From Ephydatia muelleri (taxonomy: Eukaryota; Porifera; Demospongiae; Spongillida; Spongillidae), in assembly GCA_013339895.1 (NCBI GenBank), contig JABACO010000002.1, forward strand, positions 13,674,736 through 13,738,735: a stretch of 64,000 nt of DNA. The letters run 5' to 3'. A program made the position numbers and the translations under genes. Under the pieces are notes generated by a model. The model was not told the origin of the DNA and made no database searches. It worked only from the letters and a program-made list of their open reading frames with translations. This document shows positions 1 to 15,600 of the stretch, piece by piece (position 1 is the stretch's first letter; each line of letters starts with the position of its first letter).

Positions 1-1045
1 CATGCAAACATGCTCAGAGAGTAGTTGTCAAAAAAATGGATGCTTGCAACACTTACACAGGAAAAACACTGAGCACAGAAAGCTTAGTACATAAATTTAA
101 ATAGAATCAGTGGCTGTACAAACATGCACAAGTGCATTTAAATTGAATAGAATGCATCTGTATGTGACAATGTTTGTGAATGTTTGTACCAACATCACTC
201 AGACAGTTTATTGTTTGCCATATAGATACCGGTGTGGCAAGCGTACTGTACGTGATGTGCATAAGAATGTACGCCATACGATCGTGTACAGGTCCATGTA
301 CGCAACAATGCAGGTGTGTGCACAAGTGTGAGCCAGCAGGACTACTGATGTGTGAGCTGAAAGTTGTGTGAGAAATAACAATCGTAGTTGAGTGGGCGTG
401 GCAGAAATAAGCAAGGATTATGACAAATAGGAAAGCTTCATTACACGACTAGAGGATGATGCGAGTGCGTAGCAAATAGCCTTACGCACACCGTTTTGAA
501 TACTGCCCGCGTAGCGACATTACTGCAACCATTCACTCAGATCCATTAATTTGGCACGATCTTCGGCGAAGTGAAAAGTATTCTTTTAATTTAACTCACT
601 GCCTGGGTGTATATAAACAGTTGTAAACAGCTAGCTTAGTTTAAGGCGGTAAACGGGTGGAGAAATGGGTGGAACATCACTTTATTGTGGATATAGCGGG
701 AAATGTGTGCATTAACTTTTCACAGCTGTATCCCCGTAACAAATATAGTAAAAATTCACGAACAGAACAAATCAATAGCAACAGGACCCCTCTACGTATG
801 CATTGAATTTGAAGTGATGTGGACACTGCTACCTGAAGATGCATGTGGCGGTATTGAACCCCGGACCTCGTAACGGCTTGTGCATACATTTTCACATAGA
901 GAGGTGATTTAGGACGAAGTGGTGAACATAGGAAGTCGATAGCATAAAGAGTTCAGAAGATATAGCAACTTGAGTTTTATGTTATGAACTGAAATCCACA
1001 ATGATCAAAATCTCATAGAACGTTCCTTATAAAACGTTATATAAA
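1..1045. repeat. Dispersed repeat, left-hand copy
   Basis: Aligns by eye in the same orientation with 39915-40965. Shared blocks include the run around 100-180 (aligned to about 39995-40070), the stretch around 380-520 and the segment around 880-1020. The two copies differ by many substitutions and small indels, so this is an old interspersed element rather than a recent duplication. No convincing open reading frame is present. Its right part (about 697 onward) is one arm of the foldback structure listed separately. Confidence 0.7.
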
Positions 1046-1345
1046 TGCAACGCTTTTGAATCGCTATAACTTCCGAACGATTAAAGCTATCGGCTTCCTA
1101 TTTACAGCGCTTCATACTACACCATTTCTCTGTATGAAAATATACTTTGGTTTCTCGCACAAGCACAGTGCCGACGTTACGAGGTCCGATACCCACAGGG
1201 TTCAACTGCCACATCTGGTAGGATCGGTCAAATCGCTTTTAAAAATTCGATATGCACGTATAGAAGGGTACTGTTCGTTGATTTATACTTCATGTGTTAC
1301 GGAAATACGGCTTTGTGCAAAGTTAATGCCCATTTCCCGCTTGAT
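697..1345. repeat. Foldback element with ~300-bp diverged inverted arms
   Basis: The segment starting GCGGGAAATGTGTGCATTAA at about 699 reappears in reverse complement ending near 1342, and the two arms can be followed for about 300 bp with many mismatches. Single arms recur at 40617-40930 and, in the other orientation, at about 53985-54256. On the minus strand of the first arm (near 856-873) there is a motif resembling a tRNA T-arm/B box (GGGGTTCAATACC), so a tRNA-derived SINE origin is possible but unproven. Confidence 0.55.
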
Positions 1346-1399
1346 TTGCATGTAATACTACTTACGGAGATAAATGTTAGAACCTACTATCGTGGCAGA

Positions 1400-1917
1400 T
1401 TGTGGTAGGTCAGGCCCTTGATAAGTTTACACAGACATACCGATGACATTGATTATGCTGTTGGCAGATTCCAAAAAGGCTGTAGGCGAGATGCATGAGA
1501 GTTCTAGGTGAGTGTACTAATGGAAGAGTATACTTCTGGAGACACAAGGATGCGCTACGATAACCAACAACTGTCATGTTAGCCAATTCAATACTTCTAT
1601 CTCAAAATAGGCTTAACCAACCTCCTCAAATCCCACCCGAAATACATGTTATAAACAGATTTCTATCAATGCGCATGCTCAAAAATTCTATAATTGTCAT
1701 TGAGAGCGCATGCCCGTAGGTCTGGACTCTCACAGTGTGTATGAGTGTGTATGCCACATATAACAGTGTGTGTTGTGTGTGTGTGTGTCTCTGTGTACTA
1801 TATGCAAGTGCACTGTGCAGAATAGGTCAAAGGTACGCTACCTTTCGAAACGTATCCTAAAACCTATATCATTGTACATGCAAGTGAGATATTATAGAAA
1901 CTCCTACTGATTTGCAA
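1400..1917. other. No gene seen
   Basis: AT-rich sequence with a short TG-rich run near 1735-1795. I found no exon here that would continue the neighbouring GBF1-like gene past its last Sec7 exon, so the C-terminal half of that gene must lie left of the window or be missing. Confidence 0.5.
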
Positions 1918-1929
1918 CTACAAAACCAC

Positions 1930-7071
<5,142 letters not shown>

Positions 7072-7167
7072 CCTGCCGAGAACTTGAAAAGTGGAACACT
7101 AAACTCCTCTTAACTACGGTGCAATTGACCTACCACTCTGGAAGGACCGCCCCACCGACTGCCCCTT

Positions 7168-7545
7168 CGCCAAGGGCGGATACAGGAATAATAAATAGGG
7201 GGGGCTAAAAGGGGGGTCCGGGGAAAATTTTTTGAGTATTCAATCCTGGTTTATATACAATTTTCACATCTTTAATACACTTTGGTAGATTATGCAGCAC
7301 AAAAATTATATGCACTATTAATCCACGAAGTATGATTTTATAAGGATTGCAGCTTTCGTGTGTGTAGTCTTGCATATCTATCCACAGCGTCTTCTAAATC
7401 TATTGCTATGTTTCTATGGACATGCAATAAAGTTAAACTACTAAGTCTGTTCTCTCCCATTGTCGTCCTCAAGAAAGGTTTAAGTCCACACCATGCTGCC
7501 TCATTAAATATATCCATACGTACGTTGGTTTTGGTTCTATACAAA
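7168..7545 (-). pseudogene. hAT transposase C-terminal remnant with one terminal repeat
   Basis: The minus-strand frame at 7338-7485 encodes MGENRLSSLTLLHVHRNIAI and DLEDAVDRYA, the C-terminal dimerisation region typical of hAT transposases (RL..L..L.I.RDIA..LD...V). Downstream of its stop, at 7168, lies CAAGGGCGGATACAGGA, similar to the hAT-like ends at 36410 and 37186. The rest of the transposase is absent. The remnant is fused to the foldback element at 7503-7722. Confidence 0.6.
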
Positions 7546-7722
7546 TAGGTGTGTCAAAGTTTCGCGGTATCCGGCGAGAAGAAGGGATGCTTCCCCTTGA
7601 ATTTATATCGCTCTAATTTTTCAGGAGGTTGCCGCTAATTAAGATAATGCGGATACCGCGAAACTTTGACACACCTATTTGTATAGAACCAAAACCAACG
7701 TACGTATGGATATATTTCTTTA
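7503..7722. repeat. Short foldback element, ~75-bp arms
   Basis: The run from ATATATCCATACGTACGTTG to the GCGGTATCC near 7570 is repeated in reverse complement at about 7650-7720 with almost no mismatch. The spacer is about 75 bp. High arm identity suggests recent activity or continuing conversion. Confidence 0.8.
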
Positions 7723-7899
7723 TTGACGACCAGCGTATCACATGAGATGTACTACTTGCACAGCATCATCATTCGAGCTGAGAAGATCCGCATATCAATC
7801 CTCGCTCGGATGTAGCTTGTACATTCAGCTGGATGTGTAAGTATATATTAGATACATGTTGTGGATCTATACATTTGCCTTTTCCTGGTTAATGCTTGA

Positions 7900-8114
<215 letters not shown>

Positions 8115-8429
8115 AACAAACGCCCATGCATGCACACAGTGGTAAAAATGTGTTGAGATGGGTGGAGACATGTGCAAATGGTGTGGGCCATGGGATGTGT
8201 GGAGATGGTTGAAAATGGGTGGATATGTCGGAGATGTGGTATGGTGATGTGTTGAAAAATTGTCCTTCGTGGAGATTGTCCTCCTCAGAGTGGACTTCAA
8301 GCTATGAATAGAACGCGTGGAGTTGTACATATACTGGAGGCGAGCATTGTCGAGGAGAATAAAAGTAAGAGGGAGTCTCGCTGCTTGAAGATGAGCTATT
8401 CCGTTAGGGTCAGCTAGATCATGCATGGA

Positions 8430-8767
8430 GGCAGCATGGTGTGGACTATATACCATATATGGGTGCTGTCAAGACACGCCTCTCAATGCAGCACTATATA
8501 CCATATATGGATGCTGTCAAGACACGCCTCTCAATGCAGCACTATATACCATATATGGATGCTGTCAAGACACGCCTCTCAATGCAGCACCAGTTGGGTT
8601 GAGGCAGACACAAAAACATGGATGAGGCTAGCCAGAGAGCTTCGGAGACTATCTTGCATGGGCTAGCCAGAGAGCTTCGGAGACTATCTTGCATGAGGCT
8701 AGCCAGAGAGCTTCGGAGACTATCTTGCATGGGCTAGCCAGAGAGCTTCGGAGACTATCTTGCATGG
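8430..8767. repeat. Two adjacent tandem repeats (≈48-bp x3, ≈37-bp x4)
   Basis: 8444-8592 carries three copies of a unit containing ACTATATACCATATATGGAT and GCTGTCAAGACACGCCTC. 8620-8767 carries four copies of a unit containing GGCTAGCCAGAGAGCTTCGG and AGACTATCTTGCATG. No protein domain recognised. Confidence 0.85.
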
Positions 8768-8860
8768 GATTTGTTGGCACTTGCCAATAAAGCGTACCCC
8801 TCATGGACCTCAGTCACACAACCCGTTCATTCAGGGTATTCCCTCTCTCACTCCATACAG

Positions 8861-8976
8861 CTAGAGCTTGTGATAGATGAACCGGGTATTCTGGAGGATG
8901 CCGGTGTGTAACAGGATGCACAGCAGTTCTCGAATGCAAGTCCCTTTAGAAAGCTTCATTGCCTCTGGTAGGGTCC
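8861..8976 (-). CDS. Possible terminal exon of an unrecognised gene
   Basis: After a good acceptor (CCTGTAG) the minus strand reads LPEAMKLSKGTCIRELLCIL followed by LHTGILQNTRFIYHKL and a stop. The composition looks like real protein and unlike the surrounding repeats. Further up the same strand, 9360-9500 encodes RSEIMEHVMHMWQRKTLPLP, which also looks coding, and the open frame 8997-9344 might hold further exon material. I do not recognise the family and could not join these pieces with certainty; this could be the 3' end of a gene upstream of the GBF1-like locus. Confidence 0.35.
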
Positions 8977-9179
8977 CTACAGGATACACAAATTAGCTAG
9001 TGATGTTTTATATCATATCTCCCTGCAGGATTGTCCTCATAAACATCTGGTGGTCTATTTTGACTTCCTCTTGGTGTGGAGCCTGAGGGGTCTCCCGTTC
9101 TCACCCCTGCAGCCATGCCTGTCTCGTTCTGGACCCAAACACGGATCTGAGCATGGAGAGGTGCTGCGCCCTGAGTTCC

Positions 9180-9202
9180 CCCCCCCCCCCCCCCCCCCCC
9201 CA
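9180..9202. repeat. Poly-C tract
   Basis: About 23 consecutive C residues. Longer poly-C runs occur at 10595-10650 and 36443-36465, each at or near a hAT-like element. Confidence 0.95.
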
Positions 9203-9639
9203 AGTAGCCACGCCCTTCTCCCCCAGCCTGGAGGTGGTCACGTGACTCTGACCTCTGGTCAGGGAGATGGCTCACGGGAAGTGAGGGAAGGAAGGACTGG
9301 GCCACCTCAGGAGGCAAGAGGAACTGGTCGTTGGGTTTGGCCATGCGGGTGGGCAGTCAAGAAATAGTACTGTGGGTCGTCCTCGTCCTCTGGGGAACAC
9401 CTGGGGAGGCAAAGGCAATGTCTTCCTCTGCCACATGTGCATCACGTGTTCCATGATCTCGCTCCGAGCGGGGTGTGGGGTCCATGGTGAGACTAACTCC
9501 TTTTGCTGCAGTGGGATCATGCCTCCATATTTATGGCCCCTTTGAATACACTGGAGTGCACTTCCTTCACCGTGCGCATGCTTCTGTCCAAGTTTAAGCT
9601 GGTGCTGGGCTCTTTCCCGACCATTCGTAGTCACGACCT

Positions 9640-9722
9640 GCTGATGTTCTGTTGCAGAATTGGAACCTTGGGAGGCCCGTTGTCTTACCGCTAAACCCTT
9701 CAACTTTAGCTGAAGCGGGAGC
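9640..9722 (-). repeat. Possible tRNA-derived SINE head
   Basis: On the minus strand the sequence contains TTTAGCGGTAAGACAACGGG, CCTCCCAAG and GGTTCCAATTC, resembling the A box, a Gly-type anticodon arm and the B box of a tRNA, in the right order. Spacing is shorter than in a functional tRNA and the acceptor stem does not pair, so it is not a tRNA gene. Confidence 0.35.
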
Positions 9723-10403
9723 AACATTTGGTGCAGTCCTTGAGGCACGGAGAACAGGAAACACCAGGCCAACGATGAAAAGTGTTCACCTCTAGGGTGG
9801 GTCTCAACCCCTCTAGCAGTTGATTCCTATGGGGCTTGGGGTAAAGAGGCTTCATTGTTTTTAGCACAAGTTGCTGCTCGGCTTGCAATCCACAAGTCCC
9901 TGCCAAAGTCACAGGCTTCTTTCTACCTGTTCTCCCAACTTAAGCATTTGCTTGATTAGAGCAAATGCCAGAGCCATTCTCCGAAGAGTGTAGTACCGTA
10001 CCTGTGTGTGCTTGATGTGTATTTTATGCATGTACTGTATATTTGTAAAGCTCATCAATAATTACCATGTATAAACAGAGATAATTTCAAGCTACAGTGT
10101 CAAGTACACCAATGTGAATAAGAAATGATAAAAAGTAGGGTATGTAGATATGCACACAAAGGATGCAATTAATGTGTGAGGGAACCTTGGCTTCTGTAAC
10201 AGCCAGATCAATCACACTGGATCTGAATGCACGCCCCTGTGATGATTGAGCACCTCTTAGGCACATGATGGAAGAGCGCAAGAGTGAGAAACTAAGGCAG
10301 TATTTGAATAATTAATGATTCACAACCGCAAATTACGCCCCCGTAAGTGTGCCAATTGACATGAAGCTCACGCCTCATATCGATTCGAGCAGACAATGGC
10401 GTT

Positions 10404-10593
10404 CAGTAGCGTGGTGGCCAGGGGGGGCGATTGCCCCCCCCTGCGGGGCTTAAAAATAGGGGCGCCACCGAGCATAAGGGGGCCAACAACTGAAAGTTTG
10501 TAACAATTAATTTTCCTTCCGATAAGTAAATCATACCATGGCAATTGAATCGGCAATCACTCGTTGGAACAAAGGCCGTGAGGCGCTCCCGGC

Positions 10594-10653
<60 letters not shown>

Positions 10654-10877
10654 TTTTCACCCCTCAACCCTCCATGCACTATTGATTTGACCGTATCATG
10701 TGTAATTACAATATAGACGCTAAATGTCCAAGGTTATTTGCATTAACTAACAATAATCCTTGTAGTCAGTTAGCGAATGCGCGCGCATGTATATTTGATT
10801 ATACGACGAGCTGCCGGGGGGGGGGCGCCAAAATATGCTTGTGCCCCCCCAGCCAATAAATAGCCACCACGCCACTG
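10404..10877. mobile_element. Non-autonomous hAT element (MITE) with 8-bp target duplication
   Basis: Ends are CAGTAGCGTGGTGGCCA (left) and TAGCCACCACGCCACTG (right), imperfect inverted repeats. They are flanked by an exact 8-bp duplication ATGGCGTT at 10396-10403 and 10878-10885. An 8-bp duplication and CAGTGGCG-type ends are hallmarks of hAT elements. It carries a ~56-bp poly-C run (10595-10650) and no transposase. Confidence 0.85.
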
Positions 10878-11017
10878 ATGGCGTTGGTTTTGCTTGAGCA
10901 AGACACACATGCATACTGTAGCAAGAAATATTAGACACAGTCAGCGCACTTTGTGGTCTTAATCTTTCACTTCAACACTCATCAGCCTTTCTTTGCAGCC
11001 GATACGCCTATGCTTTT

Positions 11018-11129
11018 GTCTCGTACCCAGACCCTTACTCCCGCAGCTGTTGACGGATTACATCACCTCTTCGCGTAGTGGTGATGTAATCCATCCGCAG
11101 CTGCGGGAATAAGGGTCTGGGTACGAGAC
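11018..11129. mobile_element. Palindromic hairpin MITE (TCTCGTACCCAGACCC family)
   Basis: A near-perfect hairpin of about 112 bp. The left arm GTCTCGTACCCAGACCCTTA is matched by its reverse complement ending at 11129, with GATTACATCACC-type inner arms and a short loop. A second copy is at 33968-34053, and a single end lies at about 24764. This copy ends about 130 bp before the first ATG of the ankyrin/death-domain gene and might affect its expression; no evidence either way. Confidence 0.8.
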
Positions 11130-11255
11130 TAGCCATTCCCACGCATTAAATCAAAGGGCGTGGCTGTGAAAGTCTTGTTATTGGGCGTCGTCTGACACGT
11201 CAGCGATACATTGCGCTCATTGTTCAAACATCGTCCTACTACATCGACCAAAGAT

Positions 11256-12693
11256 ATGGAGAAAGAATGCATACGATTGGAAAACTTCTCCAACGATGTA
11301 TTACAAGAAACCGAACAACGGAATGAAATACTTCGTACTGCGTGCATCAATGGCCACACCTCCCTGGTGAGACATCTGGTCACAAAGTACAGCTGTGATC
11401 TCAATGCTAGGGACAAAAATGGTGACACACCCTTTACATGTGTTGGTTTTGGTGGTAGTGTGGAGTGCTTGGAGCTGTTGATCAATGAGTTTCACTGCGA
11501 CATCAACACCAAGGGTGCTATTGGTAGGACTATCCTTCATCAGGCATGCGACAACGGCTACACCTCCCTGGTGAGACATCTGGTCACAAAGTACAGCTGT
11601 GATCTCAATGCTAGGGACACGAATGGTGAGACACCCTTTACATGTGTTGGTTTCGGTGATAGCGTGGAGTGCTTGGAGCTGTTGATCAATGAGTTTCACT
11701 GCGACATCAACACCAAGAGTGCTATTGGTAGGACTATCCTTCATCATGCATGCAGCAATGGCCACACCTCCATGGTGAGACATCTGGTCACAAAGTACAG
11801 CTGTGATCTCAATGCTAGGGACACAAATGGTGAGACACCCTTTACATGTGTTGGTTTCGGTGGTAGTGTGGAGTGCTTGGAGCTGTTGATCAATGAGTTT
11901 CACTGCGACATCAACACCAAGGGTGCTTTTGGTAGGACTATCCTTCATACAGCATGTGACAAAGGCCACACCTCCCTGGTGAGACATCTGGTCACAAAGT
12001 ACAGCTGTGATCCCAATGCTAGGGACACGAATGGTGAGACACCCCTTTCATGTGTTGGTTTCGGTGGTAGCGTGGAGTGCTTGGAGCTGTTGATCAAAGA
12101 GTTTCACTGCGACATCAACACCAAGAGTGCTATTGGTAGGACTATCCTTCATCATGCATGCAGCAATGGCCACACCTCCCTGGTGAGACATCTGGTCACA
12201 AAGTACAGCTGTAATCTCAATGCTAGGGACACAAATGGTGAGACACCCTTTACATGTGTTGGCTTAGGTGGTAGTGTGGAGTGCTTGGAGCTGTTGATCA
12301 ATGAGTTTCACTGCGACATCAACACCATGGGTGCTTTTGGTAGGACTATCCTTCATAAGGCATGCGACAAAGGCCACACCTCCCTGGTGAGACATCTGGT
12401 CACAAAGTACAGCTGTGATCTCAATGCTAGGGACACAAATGGTGAGTCACCCTTTACATGTGTTGGTTTCGGTGGTAGTGTGGAGTGCTTGGAGCTGTTG
12501 ATCAATGAGTTTCACTGTGACATCAACACCAAGGATGCTTTTGGTAGGACTATCCTTCATAACGCTTGTGCAGAAGGTCACATTAATCATTTAAGAGCTT
12601 TGGTATTAAAGTATGGCTGTGATTGTCAGGATGTACACAGTGAAGTATCAAATGTGCGAATGATTGTAGAAAAGATGAAGAGAAATTGGAGAG
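11256..12693 (+). CDS. Ankyrin-repeat exon with homogenised 204-bp units
   Basis: Six tandem units of exactly 204 bp (68 aa, two ankyrin repeats each) can be phased from TCCCTGGTGAGACATCTGGT at 11361, 11565, 11769, 11973, 12177 and 12381. They are followed by a diverged half unit. Typical residues: GRTILH.AC..GHTSLVRHL and NGETPFTCVGFGG. Units differ by only a few bases, unlike ordinary ankyrin proteins whose repeats diverge. The donor GTATGT at 12694 follows phase 1. Confidence 0.85.
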
Positions 12694-15600
12694 GTATGTA
12701 TGTATTCCTTGGAATTACTTATGTATGATTGATCTGGTTTTCATAAACGATTTGAAATTAAGTAAACATTAACCATTATATTATTATTTTGTTTATCGCA
12801 TAAAATTTATTACTAACATGTACATCACTTAAATTTGTTTCCAATCATTCAAGAGGCTGCTTGAGTTGGAGTTATTGCTTTGATAGAGTTTAATATGAAT
12901 AGTAATAATGAATGTATCATATATTGATACATACATTTGTGGGATATCAATTTTTGTTGCCTATGTCAGAAGCATCATTTCTAAATAACTATCTAGTTTC
13001 CAGATGGGGTGCACTTCTATTGACCTCATATGCTTAGCTGGCTCCTAAGCCTCCCCATTCTCAGTCTTGAGATTTCACTCCTTTTATGTCTTTTGTATTA
13101 TATGATTTAGGACTTATTTATGTATTGTGTATTTAATGCATTAACCCTTTGTACGCCATGCATGCGAGTTTATGTATATGCACAGTGTAACTGTTGGTCA
13201 CAATGCTTCAAGATGCATGGAAATGCTTGCTGCACTTGTAACCATATAAGTACAAGTGACATGCTTGGTTACTGCAACTGTAAATCCTTCTCAAGAAACC
13301 AATACAATCACATGACTTCACTAACACATCACTCCAGTACTTCTTGCGAAATCCAAATCAGTGTAGTACATTATGTTTAAAATGCCAGTTCACTCCTCCG
13401 GGCCTTTTGCCAATTCATTATCCGTGTGGGTTGTTACAACCATGTATGCATGCTAGTTAATAATGCGCAATAATTTAATAATGACACACAAGATGTGCAT
13501 ACACCCCCCCACCCCCCCATGGGTTTAAACATTTTATATTACTATAACATCTCCTTGGTTACATGTATGTCAGTTTATTGCACTGACTTGCATGTACTAT
13601 GGTATTCAAAGCAATTTTAATGAACAACACAACAGAAAGTTATGATCATGTGAGAATGCATGTATATATGCATTTGGCATTCAAAGAATTAAAGTATGGT
13701 AAGATCATAGTCTGTTGGTAACCAGAACAATTTGATGGCATAGCTGTACAGAAGTTCCCGTGTAGAATGATTATTATCATATCTCACTTCAGGAATGAAG
13801 TACTTTGAATTGATGGAGAAGACGAATGACGGTATGTGTTTAAAACTATGCATTATAAACAATGCATCCCTTGATGTATCATGTGGAGAAAATAAAGGTT
13901 CTAAACAAGATTGTCATTTAAAATATGACGCAGTTTAAAATATAATAATAGGTATAAATAGTTTTAATAACTTGAAACAATGATTTAGTCTGAAATTAGG
14001 TCAATGCGAGATCTGTAGATGCACATGAATGGGACGGGTATATTTGCTGTGCAAATGTAAGACTGATTCAGATTTCTAGGATATGAAAGGAAGAACACTT
14101 GTGCAATATATTTACATATAGAGCAGTGCAGTCAGACTCATTTACATAGCAATGTCTCACTTTAAATAGGTATATCTAAATTGGCTAGTTAGCAACTGCT
14201 GTTAATTCATCACATTGCTGTCATTCAACCAAAGAGATCTTCATTTTTTATGGTCTCAGGAATTTCAGCTGGATCACCGTAGTGCATGGTAGGCCTTCTG
14301 ACTCTGGTTGAACGTCTTGGTCCTGGAACATTAGGAGCTGGTCCAATGACAGGTTGTCTATCCTCAGGCTCCATTGGTCCAATGGAAGGTTGAATATCTT
14401 CATTGTGATCACCAGCTGTAGGGTCAGGAGGGGTATCTTCATGACATTTTGCTCTCCTGCTGTCTTGGTGTTGGATGGCCACAGGATAACCTCAGGTGAT
14501 GGTGCTTCAGCCTCTTCAGGGGCAGGCTTTAGCCGGTTAAAACGCACCACTTTCTGCCTCTTGGGGTTAGCACAATCTGCTATTCTGTACACAGATGGCC
14601 CTAGCACTTCCACAGCCTTGAATGGCCCTTGCCATGGCTTGTCAAACTTCTTGGAGTTAACTCCACCAACTGCTGGATTGTGGAGAAATACAAACTCCCA
14701 TATGTCTTCCCTCTCACTCCTTTATCAGAATACTCCTTCTTTCGTTGCTGTTGGAGCTCCATGTATTGCAGGACTCGGGCATGAGCTTGCTGCATCCTAT
14801 TCTTCAGTACCTCAGCATACTGTGAGGGATCTTCAACTGCACCTGGAATAGAGAAAAACACATCTTCAGGAAGACGAGAGTCATGACCAAACATCAATTC
14901 AAATGGTGTGGATCTGGTTGTGGCGTGATGACTAGTCCTATGGGCTAGTAGCAGAGTGCACAGTGAAAGACCAAGGCAATCAGTAGCAGAGTGTGTATCC
15001 CAATGTCGATGGAAATCTACTCAAAATCTAGTGCTACTGTCTTTCTTCTTCACAAACACGATAGGCGATGCCCATGGCCCACAACATGGCTCAATGATTC
15101 CCTGGGACAACAGATCAATTAACCCGCACACTTCTTCCTGTTAGCAGGCTGGCGGACAGGTAGTGCATCTGACATTTCAATGCAATGGCCTAGCAGTTGG
15201 GTATGTCCTAGATAATTATCATTTATGGCGATGATGTCTTGGTACTTCCACAGCAGTGCAGTCACTCTGTCCCGAACCCCAGGGGCCAGGCTGGAAGTCA
15301 TCTGATCAATAGTAACCTTGATGGCCTGCTTAGGTCTAGAAGCGTGCTAACAGGTTGCACCTGAGCACAATCAACAATAGGGTGCAACATACCTACCCTC
15401 ACGTTTTCATGCACAGTGACTCGTGCAAAACATGGTTCAGACTTTGTGTGGCCAGTGACTGCATCTGTGATAGAATGAACAACAAGAAGACCATATGCGT
15501 GCTCAAACTCTTCACATAGTTCCACTACTAGCACCCTAGATGCAGACCTATGTACTGTCGTCATCTTTACAGGCAAATACATCTGACTGTTTGGTGGAAC

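Noticed and set aside
9640-9722. tRNA gene
   Set aside because: A- and B-box-like motifs are present but the spacing is short and acceptor and T stems do not pair; a SINE head is more likely.
11211-11255. Earlier start for the ankyrin exon
   Set aside because: The open frame extends upstream but begins at TTG; the first ATG is at 11256. An upstream coding exon cannot be excluded.
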